From positions 1 through 64,000 of the forward strand of contig NZ_JASHKQ010000002.1 in the NCBI RefSeq assembly GCF_030056795.1: a stretch of DNA of 64,000 nucleotides, written 5' to 3'. How positions within the stretch are numbered: the stretch's first letter is position 1; each line of letters begins with the position of its first letter. The notes beneath the pieces are model-generated. The model was given only the letters and a program-made list of their open reading frames with translations, searched no databases and was not told the origin of the DNA. The position numbers and the translations under genes are program-made. The stretch is from Rhodococcus sp. IEGM 1381 (lineage in GTDB: Bacteria; Actinomycetota; Actinomycetes; Mycobacteriales; Mycobacteriaceae). Positions 47,420 through 56,894 of the stretch are shown here, piece by piece.

Positions 47420-47878
47420 TCAGCTCTCTGCGCGTTCCAGTTCCACCGCGCGTTTCATGGTCTCGCGCGCTCGCCCACGATCGCCCGCATAGTCGTATGC
47501 CCGCGCAAGCCGGTACGAGCTTCGCCAGTTGTCCGGATCCTTTTCCCACTCGGCCTTGATCTGCTGGAACAGCTCGTCGGCGGCATCGCGCTCGATCCGA
47601 CCCGACGGCATCCGCGGAAGGTCGTCGACGTCGAGTTCGAGGCCTTCCTCCCGCATGCGTGACGCCAGCCGCTGATGGTCGAAGCCCGCTTTGAGCGTCG
47701 CCCACACGATCCACAATCCGACGATCGGCAGGAGGATGACCCCGATCCCCAGAGCGATACTGGCTACCCCGCCGTTCTGGATCAGGGTCACTCCGCGCTG
47801 GCCCAGCAGAAAGAAGTAAAAGCCGAGGATCAGCACCATCACCGCGATGATGGCGACGACTTTGGTCGCTTTGTTCAC
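47420..47878 (-). CDS. Membrane protein with TPR-like C-terminus
   Basis: A 152-residue protein with two membrane segments (VVAIIAVMVLILGFYFFLLG; IALGIGVILLPIVGLWIVW). A cytoplasmic part carries a tetratricopeptide-like helix pair (ADELFQQIKAEWEKDPDNWR, YRLARAYDYAGDRGRARETM). It lies between dapB (11 bp) and the flavodoxin-like gene (6 bp); the same trio occurs next to dapB in mycobacteria, as I recall. The function is unknown. Confidence 0.75.
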   Translation of the reverse strand: MNKATKVVAIIAVMVLILGFYFFLLGQRGVTLIQNGGVASIALGIGVILLPIVGLWIVWATLKAGFDHQRLASRMREEGLELDVDDLPRMPSGRIERDAADELFQQIKAEWEKDPDNWRSSYRLARAYDYAGDRGRARETMKRAVELERAES

Positions 47879-47889
47879 AGTCGATCAGC

Positions 47890-48729
<840 letters not shown>

Positions 48730-48742
48730 CTACGGTCGTCCG

Positions 48743-49531
48743 GTGACGTCCACTGTTCTGTTCGCCGACCGAGTCGATCTGGTGCGCGGGGGCCGATACC
48801 TGCTCAGCGACGCCACGATGAGGGTCGACGAGGGCGAGCATTGGGTGTTGCTCGGAGCAAACGGTGCCGGTAAGAGCACCCTGCTGAGCTTGCTGGGTGC
48901 CGTCGTCCATCCCACCCACGGTGCCGTGCACGTTCTGGGTCATCGCCTTGGCCGGGTGGACATGCGGGAATTGCGCACGCACATCGGCCACGTCGATCCA
49001 AGGCTGAGGATCGACGCTCCGCTGACGTTGTTTCAGGTGGTGCTGACCGGGCTGACGAACACGCCCGACCTGATTCCCCGGTGGTCGGCCACCGAGAACG
49101 AGGTCGCACGCGCTCACCGGCTGATCGAGTCCCTCGGGGTCACCCATCGTGCCGATGCGTCGTGGCACACGCTCTCGCAGGGAGAACGTGGCAGAGCGCT
49201 CATCGCGCGCGCTCTGCTTCCCGATCCTGCGGTGTTGCTGCTCGACGAGCCCGCCACCGGACTCGATCTCGCTGCCCGCGAACAACTCCTGAGTGCGCTC
49301 GACTCGCTGCGGGCCGAGCACCCGAACCTGGCCAGCATTCTGGTGACGCATCACCTCGAGGAAATTCCGGCCTCGACCACGCACGCGCTCTTGGTCCGCA
49401 ACGGAAGAGTACTGAAGCAAGGTGCTGTCGACACTGTGCTGACCACCGACAACATCAGTGTCTGTTTCGATCATCCCATCGAGATCTCGAAGCAGCGCGG
49501 CCGTTGGGTGGCCACGGCGTCGCACGGCTGA
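48743..49531 (+). CDS. ABC transporter ATP-binding protein
   Basis: A 262-residue ATPase: Walker A LLGANGAGKSTLLSLLG, an unusual signature LSQGERGRALIARALLPDP, Walker B AVLLLDEPATGLD, H-loop VTHHLEEIP. The ModF/YbbL-like signature LSQGE and the lack of a membrane partner nearby suggest a stand-alone or non-transport ABC protein; the substrate is unknown. GTG 48743 begins the conserved part; the open frame further upstream overlaps dapB. It is divergent from dapB by about 95 bp. Confidence 0.85.
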   Translation: MTSTVLFADRVDLVRGGRYLLSDATMRVDEGEHWVLLGANGAGKSTLLSLLGAVVHPTHGAVHVLGHRLGRVDMRELRTHIGHVDPRLRIDAPLTLFQVVLTGLTNTPDLIPRWSATENEVARAHRLIESLGVTHRADASWHTLSQGERGRALIARALLPDPAVLLLDEPATGLDLAAREQLLSALDSLRAEHPNLASILVTHHLEEIPASTTHALLVRNGRVLKQGAVDTVLTTDNISVCFDHPIEISKQRGRWVATASHG

Positions 49532-49534
49532 TGC

Positions 49535-50641
49535 TCAGTCGAAGACGATGACCTGACGGATCGCGTGACCGTCGGCCAATTCGTCCATGCCGCGGTTGAT
49601 CTCGTCCAACGTGATACGCGAGGAGATCAGCTTCTCGACGGGGAGCCGACCCTCGCGCCACATCTGGGCGTAGGTCGGAATATCACGCGCCGGGACGGCC
49701 GAGCCCAGGTAGCTGCCGATGATCGTGCGCGCTTCCGCCACCAAGCCCAAGGGCGAGATGGACGACCGTGCGTCGGGCGCGGGAAGTCCGACGGTAATGG
49801 TCTTACCACCGGGAGCGGTTGCCGCGACCGCAGTCTCGAAGGCGCGGGCGTTACCTGCGGCCTCGATCACGATGTCGGCCTTGATGCCTTTCTCTGCAAG
49901 CTCGGCGGGTGAGTAGACCTGTGTCGCACCGAGATCGGTCGCGGTGGAAAGCTTGTCCGGGACGCCGTCGACACCGATCACCTCACCGGCACCGACCGAT
50001 ACCGCCGTCAGGACCGCCGCCATGCCTACTCCGCCGAGGCCGACCACCATCACCGACTGCCCGGGCTTCGGAGTTCCTGCGTTGAGCACTGCCCCGCCGC
50101 CGGTCAGTACCGCACACCCGAGGACGGCCGCAATATCGGCTGGGATGTCGTCATCTACCGGCACCACCGACTTTCGGCTGACAACAGCGTGTGTCGCAAA
50201 TCCGGAGACTCCGAGGTGATGCTTGATCTCGGCACCGTCGCGGTGCAATTTGATGCCTCCGCCGAGCAACGTGCCGGCGTTGTTCGACGCGCTACCCACG
50301 ACGCAGGGCATCTGGCCGTCGGTGGCGCACCCGGCGCAGTCACCGCAGCGAGGCAGGAAGGTCATGACGACGCGGGTTCCGACCGTGATGTCGTCGACGC
50401 CGGCGCCGACTTCCTCGACGCGGCCTGCAGCTTCGTGGCCGAGCAGCATCGGAACCGGTCGAACACGATTGCCGTCGACTACCGACAGATCAGAGTGACA
50501 CAGCCCCGCCGCTTCGATTCTGATGAGCAGTTCGCCCTCACCCGGCGAGCCGAGTTCGAGGTCGGAGATCGTGATGGGATGTGAGTCCGCGAAGGGACGA
50601 GATCGGCCGATTTCTTCGAGTACTGCGCCGCGAATCTTCAT
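49535..50641 (-). CDS. Zinc-dependent alcohol dehydrogenase
   Basis: A 368-residue medium-chain dehydrogenase. The catalytic-zinc ligands are in GLCHSDLSVV and LGHEAAGRVEEVG; the structural-zinc cysteines are CGDCAGCATDGQMPC; the NAD site is VMVVGLGGVGMAAVL. It resembles class III or mycothiol/NAD-linked alcohol dehydrogenases. It converges with the ABC gene, 3 bp apart. It may act with the aldehyde dehydrogenase further along, but the 85-bp gap with a palindrome to the glucosidase gene argues for a separate unit. Confidence 0.88.
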   Translation of the reverse strand: MKIRGAVLEEIGRSRPFADSHPITISDLELGSPGEGELLIRIEAAGLCHSDLSVVDGNRVRPVPMLLGHEAAGRVEEVGAGVDDITVGTRVVMTFLPRCGDCAGCATDGQMPCVVGSASNNAGTLLGGGIKLHRDGAEIKHHLGVSGFATHAVVSRKSVVPVDDDIPADIAAVLGCAVLTGGGAVLNAGTPKPGQSVMVVGLGGVGMAAVLTAVSVGAGEVIGVDGVPDKLSTATDLGATQVYSPAELAEKGIKADIVIEAAGNARAFETAVAATAPGGKTITVGLPAPDARSSISPLGLVAEARTIIGSYLGSAVPARDIPTYAQMWREGRLPVEKLISSRITLDEINRGMDELADGHAIRQVIVFD

Positions 50642-50652
50642 CCCGCAAGACT

Positions 50653-50726
50653 ATGCGGCTGCGCCGCAGTGGTGTGAAAAAGTGCGGCGGAGCGCACATA
50701 ATCGCACCACTGCGGCGGAGCCGCAT
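50653..50726. repeat. 22-bp inverted repeat (21/22 match) at the glucosidase gene end
   Basis: Arms 50653-50674 (ATGCGGCTGCGCCGCAGTGG..) and 50705-50726 pair with one mismatch; an inner GTGCG/CGCAC stem fills the 30-base centre. The right arm runs into the stop codon of the glucosidase gene. It probably acts as a terminator, or is a dispersed palindromic element. Confidence 0.65.
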
Positions 50727-53404
50727 TACAGCGGCAGACGTGGCCTGAGCAGGTGCGCAACCAGCGCAGTCCACCCTGTTTGGTGGGTGGCACCGAGTCC
50801 CTCTCCGGTGTCCCCGTCGAAGTACTCGTTGAAGCTGGGGTGCTCGCTCCACAGCGGGTCGGCACTGGATTCGATGCGATTGCCGTCCGCCGGCCTCTTC
50901 CCGTCCACCGGCCGGAACAGGCCGGCGAGACCGTTGTCGATCAGATCCGCCGCGTCCGTGAGGGTGCGGTGGTTGCCCGAGCCCGTGGGGATCTCGATGG
51001 TGAACGAGTCGCCGTAGTACCGACCGTAGGCGCGAAGCTTGTCGGCCAGCAGCACGTTGACGGGGAACCACACCGGACCGCGCCAATTGGAATTGCCGCC
51101 GAACATTCCGGTGCGCGACTCCCCCGGTTCGTACTCGATGGACAGGCTGCGGCCGTCGACGTCGAAGGTGACCGGTTCGCGGTACGAGGCCGAGAGCGAT
51201 CGAATCCCGAACTGCGACAGGAACTCCTCGGAATCGAACATGCGCGCAAGTATTCTCTTGAGCCGCTCGGGCTGGACGAGCGTAAGCAGCATCCGTACCT
51301 CGCCGCCCTCACGCCGCGCCAGCAGCGGACTGACCATCTCAGGTCGCCGACGCTGGATCCACCGCAGGCGAGCAGTCAGATCGGGACATTCCTCCGCTAC
51401 CCACGGCGGAATCTCGGTGGCACCGAGGATGGGCAGCAGACCCACCATGGACCGAACGCGCATCGGTACCGCGTCGCCCTCGGGTTGGACGAGGACGTCG
51501 TAGAAGAACCCGTCCTCTTCGTGCCACAGCGAAATATGCTGGGAGCCGAACGAATTGACTGCCTTGGCGATGGAGAGGAAGTGCGAGAAGAACTTGGTTG
51601 CGACGTCGTCCCAGGCGCTGTCGTGCCGCGCGAGTTCGAGCGCGATCTTGAACATCTGCTGGCAGTAGAACGCCATCCAACTCGTGGCGTCGGACTGCTC
51701 GAGACGGAAACCGGGGGGCAGCGGTGCGGATCGGTTGAACAAGCCGATGTTGTCCATGCCGAGAAACCCACCCTCGAAGATGTTCGAGCCCTCGGAGTCC
51801 TTGCGGTTGACCCACCAGGCGAAGTTCAGCAGAAGCTTGGTGAACACCCGAACCAGAAATTCGCGGTCTCGGTAGCCGTCGATCCGGTAGACGTGCCACG
51901 CAGCCCAGGCATGCACGGGTGGATTGACGTCGCCGAACTCCCATTCGTACGCCGGGAGTTGGCCGTTGGGGTGCATGGCCCATTCTCGGCACATCAGAAC
52001 CAACTGTTCCTTGGCGAAATCGGCGTCCACGTGCGCCAACGGAATCGCATGAAAGGCCAAGTCCCAAGCCGCGAACCAGGGGTACTCCCACTCGTCGGGC
52101 ATCGAAATCACATCGGCCAACGCGAGGTGCCGCCAGTGCGCATTACGACCACGCGGGTCCTGCCTCGACTCCGGTGCCGGCGCCCCCACCTTGTCGCCTT
52201 CGATCCACTCTTCGACGTCGTACCGGTAGAGCTGCTTCGTCCACAACAGTCCGGCGTAGGCGCGCCGTGCCACGTGCCGATCGGTGTCGGTGAGCTCCGC
52301 ACCGATCACCGCGCCGTAGAACTCGTCCGCCTCCACCCGACGATCAACGTTGACCGCGTCGAATCCGGTCCCGAACGTCTGCTCGTCCGGCCGGTTGGGC
52401 GACAGCCGCAGTTTCACCGATTCCGTTGCACCGGGCGCGATGTCGTCGAACCGATACCAGAATGCAGCCTTCGTTCCGGTCTGCTCGGGGTTGACGGCAT
52501 CGACGTCGCCGTCGACGACTCGCCGCCCGATTCCATCCTTGGGATAGGCCGAGAGATTCTCCTGTCCCCACAGCGCTTCGGCGTTGGTTTCGTTGTCGCA
52601 GAACAGAACTGCGGGCGAACCCTCCGCACTCAGGTAGTAGCGACCGAGAAATCCGTGGTCGACGGTGATGGCCGCGAGGCCGCCGGCCAGCAGGTCCGGA
52701 GGGGTCAACCGATCCAGGACACCGCCGCGGTCGTCGCGTCCCCACGACCACGTGTTACGCAACCACAGGTGCGGCAGCAGATCTACCGACGCAGACTCTG
52801 GGCCGTTGTTGGTGATGGAAATGGTGATGCAGATGTCGTCGGGTGAGGCCTTCGCGTACGTGACCTGCACGTCGAAGAACCGGTTCTCCTCGAGGATGCC
52901 GGTGTCGGCCAACTCGTACTCGCGGTCGTCACGACCGCGTCGTGAATTCTCTTCTCGCAGGAGGGCATAGGGATACTCCGCATGCGGATAGCGGTAGAGC
53001 CACTGCATCCAACTGTGCGTCGGTGTTCCGTCGACCGCCCAGAAGTACTCCTTGACGTCTTCGCCGTGATTGCCCTCCTCGTTGGCCAGACCGAACAGCC
53101 GCTCCTTGAGAATGGGGTCTTTGCGATTCCACAGCGCGAACGAAAAATTGAGGAACCCGAAGCGATCACAGATACCGCCGATGCCGTCCTCACCCCAGCG
53201 GTAGGCCCGCTTGTGCGCCTGATCGAACGGGAACGACGCCCACGCGTTTCCGTCCTCCGAGTAGTCTTCGCGCACCGTGCCCCACTGCCGTCCTGCCAGG
53301 TACGGACCCCACTGACGCCACGGGCCGCTGACGCCGGGTGATTCCGCCAACCGAGAGTGCTCGACGGTCGACGGGGTAGGAACGCTCACGGGATTGGTGG
53401 TCAC
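50726..53404 (-). CDS. GH63-like glucosidase (MGH1-type)
   Basis: An 892-residue soluble protein of the GH63 group, which cuts alpha-linked glucose or glucosylglycerate-type sugars. Visible family features are QWGTVREDYSEDGNAWASFP, RWGEDGIGGICDRFGF, the (alpha/alpha)6 barrel segment PWFAAWDLAFHAIPLAHVD, with a catalytic-acid type Asp, EWEFGDVNPPVHAWAAW and the closing GNSNWRGPVWFPVNVLL. There is no signal peptide. It lies 24 bp after the cNMP/CBS gene, possibly in the same operon. The substrate is uncertain. Confidence 0.75.
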   Translation of the reverse strand: MTTNPVSVPTPSTVEHSRLAESPGVSGPWRQWGPYLAGRQWGTVREDYSEDGNAWASFPFDQAHKRAYRWGEDGIGGICDRFGFLNFSFALWNRKDPILKERLFGLANEEGNHGEDVKEYFWAVDGTPTHSWMQWLYRYPHAEYPYALLREENSRRGRDDREYELADTGILEENRFFDVQVTYAKASPDDICITISITNNGPESASVDLLPHLWLRNTWSWGRDDRGGVLDRLTPPDLLAGGLAAITVDHGFLGRYYLSAEGSPAVLFCDNETNAEALWGQENLSAYPKDGIGRRVVDGDVDAVNPEQTGTKAAFWYRFDDIAPGATESVKLRLSPNRPDEQTFGTGFDAVNVDRRVEADEFYGAVIGAELTDTDRHVARRAYAGLLWTKQLYRYDVEEWIEGDKVGAPAPESRQDPRGRNAHWRHLALADVISMPDEWEYPWFAAWDLAFHAIPLAHVDADFAKEQLVLMCREWAMHPNGQLPAYEWEFGDVNPPVHAWAAWHVYRIDGYRDREFLVRVFTKLLLNFAWWVNRKDSEGSNIFEGGFLGMDNIGLFNRSAPLPPGFRLEQSDATSWMAFYCQQMFKIALELARHDSAWDDVATKFFSHFLSIAKAVNSFGSQHISLWHEEDGFFYDVLVQPEGDAVPMRVRSMVGLLPILGATEIPPWVAEECPDLTARLRWIQRRRPEMVSPLLARREGGEVRMLLTLVQPERLKRILARMFDSEEFLSQFGIRSLSASYREPVTFDVDGRSLSIEYEPGESRTGMFGGNSNWRGPVWFPVNVLLADKLRAYGRYYGDSFTIEIPTGSGNHRTLTDAADLIDNGLAGLFRPVDGKRPADGNRIESSADPLWSEHPSFNEYFDGDTGEGLGATHQTGWTALVAHLLRPRLPL

Positions 53405-53428
53405 GGCACACAGTCTGGTCGTTGGCGG

Positions 53429-55345
53429 TCAGCGATGCACGCCGACATTGGCAGCGAGGTAGCCGACCCGGCGTTGCACCGCGGCGATCTCTCGGACTCC
53501 GTCGGTGAGCAGACTGCGCTCCAGGGGTGACAGGTCGGCCATGACCAGCACGTCACCGGGCCGGTGGCCGGCGGTGATCTGATCGATCTGATGCGCCAGC
53601 CGTAAGCGTTGAAGCAGGGCGAACACTTCGGTGAGTGCCGCGACATCTTCGTCGGAAAGCATTCCGTTGCCCGACGCTGCCGCGAGCCGCGCCGGGGTGG
53701 AGGCGGAGGCCATGCCGACCGAGAGCCCACCCCAGCGAGCGAGGTTGACGATGGGGGTCAAAGCGTGAGCTTTGAGGTCGAACGTGCCGCCGCGCCGGGC
53801 CAGCACGTCTCGCAGCGAGCGCAGCCGGGCCCGGCCCGCCAACGCGTCACGCAGCTGCAACCGCAATGCGTCCGGGTGATCGACCAGGAGTCGGCGATAG
53901 GCCTCGGGAACGGTGTTCAGCTTCCTCGGCCCCCAGACCACCCTGCCGTCGATCATCAACGACGACATGATCAGCCCAGAATCCCCAGCCGGATTGCCCC
54001 GTTCGCCGAAGGGGTTGCTGAGCCAGTGGGCCGCGGCACTCTCCCACTGCCCGGCCGAGCGTGCGAATCTCGGCGAGCTCGCAACCGCACCGTTGGTGTC
54101 CGACGGCAGCCCGGCACCGTCGAGGCTCACGTGCACGCGAGCTGCCAAGTCCATCAGCGCTTCGTCGCGGGTTCTCGGCACCGATCTCGATCGCGTGTTC
54201 AGTTCGGGGTCGGCTGTGGCGTCCGACCAGCTCAGTGCACTGTCGACGTCGGAGGACGGCATTGCTTCTCTACGCGCAACACTGCCCAGGGTGATCCAGG
54301 CGAAGTTGTGTCGAGGTACTTCGGGTCGCGCCGCCCATTCGATCTCCACGGCTCGGCGAACGAGGCTGTCGACCACGACGGACAGGATTGCGCTCACCGC
54401 CACGGCGTCGGTCCCACCCCGGAACAGGTCCGCTACCAATCCCGGAACGAGCCTTCCCGCGTCGGCGAGTTCGGCCGATGTCGCTGCCGAGGTCACCGCA
54501 CGACGAACCACGAAGCTGCGACGGGTCGACACGGCATGCAGATCGGAGTCCTCGACGACGCCGAGGACCTCGCCTCGGCTGGACAATACGGGCATGTGCC
54601 GCAGCCCCAGCTCGAGCATGTCCATCAGGACGGTGCCGGCCGACCGGTCCGCGGTGACCGTCTCGGCGGGCGACGTCATGACGTGCTCTACCGGGGTGTC
54701 GACGCCGATTCCTGCGGCAACCACGCGCACTCTGAGGTCACGGTCGGTGAATATTCCGTAGCGCGAACCGCGAAGCGGAACCAGGACGTACGAGCTGCCC
54801 TGCTCGGTCATGTGCCGAACTGCGTCTCGGACGGAGGTGCCGACGGATGTGAACACCGGTGGTGCCGACAGCAGTTCGCCGACGGCACGGCCGGCACTAC
54901 CCTCGGCCGCCCCACCGCGATGGGTCGTGGCCGAGGTGACGGCGTCGGCCAGAAACGCCAGCCCGGTGGGCGTTGCGAACAGCGGTCGAATCAGCTCCCC
55001 GGGCAACCGAAGGACGGTACTCGGCTCGGTGGCGCGCGCACAGAATTCGACCGTCCCACCGGCGAGCAACGCCGAGAAACCGAAGACCCCGCCCGGACCG
55101 ATGGTGTCGATCGGTACGTCGGCGGGCGAGGTGTCGTCGGGGTGCACTATCACCACCCGACCGGTACGCACCACCCATACGGTGTCGGCGACGTCGGGCT
55201 TCGACGTCGGGTCCACAACCCATGCGCCACCGGCACAGTCGAGTTCGACGGCTGCTGCGGCGATATCGACCAGTACGGCCGGTGACGCGCCCTGGAACGG
55301 TGGGTGCGCACCGAGGAACTCGGTAAGCGCCGGTCTATCCGCCAC
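53429..55345 (-). CDS. Cyclic-nucleotide/CBS/DUF294 signalling protein
   Basis: A 638-residue protein in three parts: a cNMP-binding-like domain (residues 1-135, VWVVRTGRVVIVHPDD), two CBS domains (about 155-275, MTEQGSSYVLVPL and VLMDMLELGLRHMPVLSSRG), and a DUF294 nucleotidyltransferase-like domain with GSVARREAMPSSDVDSALSW and its helical C-terminal partner. The architecture is that of putative GlnD-like regulators; the target is unknown. GTG 55345 overlaps the GMC gene by 11 bp, so it is co-transcribed with it. Confidence 0.83.
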   Translation of the reverse strand: MADRPALTEFLGAHPPFQGASPAVLVDIAAAAVELDCAGGAWVVDPTSKPDVADTVWVVRTGRVVIVHPDDTSPADVPIDTIGPGGVFGFSALLAGGTVEFCARATEPSTVLRLPGELIRPLFATPTGLAFLADAVTSATTHRGGAAEGSAGRAVGELLSAPPVFTSVGTSVRDAVRHMTEQGSSYVLVPLRGSRYGIFTDRDLRVRVVAAGIGVDTPVEHVMTSPAETVTADRSAGTVLMDMLELGLRHMPVLSSRGEVLGVVEDSDLHAVSTRRSFVVRRAVTSAATSAELADAGRLVPGLVADLFRGGTDAVAVSAILSVVVDSLVRRAVEIEWAARPEVPRHNFAWITLGSVARREAMPSSDVDSALSWSDATADPELNTRSRSVPRTRDEALMDLAARVHVSLDGAGLPSDTNGAVASSPRFARSAGQWESAAAHWLSNPFGERGNPAGDSGLIMSSLMIDGRVVWGPRKLNTVPEAYRRLLVDHPDALRLQLRDALAGRARLRSLRDVLARRGGTFDLKAHALTPIVNLARWGGLSVGMASASTPARLAAASGNGMLSDEDVAALTEVFALLQRLRLAHQIDQITAGHRPGDVLVMADLSPLERSLLTDGVREIAAVQRRVGYLAANVGVHR

Positions 55346-56882
55346 GGATCAGGTCGGCGCATTTCTCCGCCATGGTCATCACCGTGATGTTGGGATTGAC
55401 GTACGGCAACTTCGGCATCGCCGACGCGTCGACGACGCGCAAACGCGAGATTCCCTTGACGCGAAGCTCGGGATCGAGGACGGCCATGGCGTCGTCCACC
55501 GATCCCATCCGGGCAGTGCCTGCCGGGTGATAGACCGTGTTGTGCGTCTTGTGCACGTAGTCGAGCAGGTCGTCGTCGGTGACGGCCTCGGGCCCGGGGG
55601 CGAGTTCGCGTTCGATCCATCCCGAGAGTGGACCGTCTGCGGCAATAGAACGCGCCAGCTTCAGACCGGCCAGCATCACCGCGTCGTCGTGGCCGTCCGG
55701 GTCGGTGAAATAGCGCGGATCCACCTTGGCGCGATCACGAAAGTCCCTGCTGCGCAATCGAACCGTGCCGCGCGAGCGCCCCTGGGTCACGTTGGGCGTC
55801 AAACAGAAGCCGTTGTCGGTGGTCGGATAGCCCCAACGGAGGGTGTTCATGTCGAACGGAACACTGCCGTAATGCATCATGATGTCGGGATAGTTCAGTG
55901 ACGAGTCGGTCTGCGCAAACACCCCGATCTCCCACCACTGCGACGACGTGGTGACCATCGGCTTGCTCGCCTCCCAGAACACCAGTCCTTCGACGTGGTC
56001 GTCGAGGTTCTCGCCCACTCCGGGTGAATCGACCCGAACTGTGATCCCCATCTCCTGCAACTGTGCCGCCGGTCCGATTCCGGAGAGCATCAACAACTTC
56101 GGAGTGTCGATGGCACCGGCGGTGACGATCACCTCGCGGCGCGCCGAGACGGTGTCGTAGCCGGTCAGGTCGGGGCGTTGGTACCGCACACCCGTCGCGG
56201 TCAGTGACTCGTCGATCAGAATTTCGCTGATCCAGCAGTCGGTGCGCACCGCGAGGTTGGGCCGCGATCCGATGATCGGGTGCAGGTAAGCATGGGAGGT
56301 CGACATACGTGAGCCATCCTCACCCGCATTGATCTGGAACCAGCCGGCACCGTTGAGTACAGGTGTTCCGCGGTTGAATGCGACTGTGGGAAGACCTATC
56401 CCGGCGGCCGATTCGAGCACTGCCGCACCGCAAGGATCGTTCGGCGGCACATCGCGGATCCGCACGGGGCCGTCGTGTCCACGGCCGGTGTCGTTGTTCT
56501 CCACGCGCGCGACGAACGGCAGGATGTCCGACGCGCCCCACCCCGTCGCGCCGGCGGCCGCCCAATCGTCGAGGGTTTCCGCAGGCGGGTGAAAGGCGAT
56601 GCAGGAGTTGTGCGAGGAGCAGCCACCGAGCACTTTTGCCCGCGCGTGCCGCATGAAGCTGTTGCCGCGCTCCTGCGGTTCGACGGGATAGTCCCAGTCG
56701 TAGCCGGAGTCGAGCAGATGCATCCACTCCGCCAGTTCGAGAATTGCCTTGTCGCCGACGTCGGTTGGCCCGGCTTCGACGAGGCAGACACTGACGGAGG
56801 GGTCCTCGCTCAGCCGCGCAGCGAGGACACACCCCGCCGTCCCGCCACCTGCGACGACGTAATCGAACTGGGTGTCTGTCAC
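55335..56882 (-). CDS. GMC-family oxidoreductase (choline dehydrogenase-like)
   Basis: A 515-residue FAD enzyme. The dinucleotide motif is FDYVVAGGGTAGCVLAARLS, with GMC signatures SSHNSCIAFHPP and VIVTAGAIDTPKLLMLSGIG, and the active-site His and Asn in VYHPAGTARMG and VNPNITVMTMAEK. It oxidises a primary alcohol to the aldehyde; choline or another amino alcohol is suggested by the permease and aldehyde dehydrogenase genes just upstream. It lies 12 bp after the permease gene. Confidence 0.88.
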   Translation of the reverse strand: MTDTQFDYVVAGGGTAGCVLAARLSEDPSVSVCLVEAGPTDVGDKAILELAEWMHLLDSGYDWDYPVEPQERGNSFMRHARAKVLGGCSSHNSCIAFHPPAETLDDWAAAGATGWGASDILPFVARVENNDTGRGHDGPVRIRDVPPNDPCGAAVLESAAGIGLPTVAFNRGTPVLNGAGWFQINAGEDGSRMSTSHAYLHPIIGSRPNLAVRTDCWISEILIDESLTATGVRYQRPDLTGYDTVSARREVIVTAGAIDTPKLLMLSGIGPAAQLQEMGITVRVDSPGVGENLDDHVEGLVFWEASKPMVTTSSQWWEIGVFAQTDSSLNYPDIMMHYGSVPFDMNTLRWGYPTTDNGFCLTPNVTQGRSRGTVRLRSRDFRDRAKVDPRYFTDPDGHDDAVMLAGLKLARSIAADGPLSGWIERELAPGPEAVTDDDLLDYVHKTHNTVYHPAGTARMGSVDDAMAVLDPELRVKGISRLRVVDASAMPKLPYVNPNITVMTMAEKCADLIRGG

Positions 56883-56894
56883 TGCACGCTCCTT

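Noticed and set aside
50753..52846. 697-codon open frame opposite the GH63-like gene
   Set aside because: Shadow of a clearly conserved minus-strand enzyme; no start signal and no recognisable domain.
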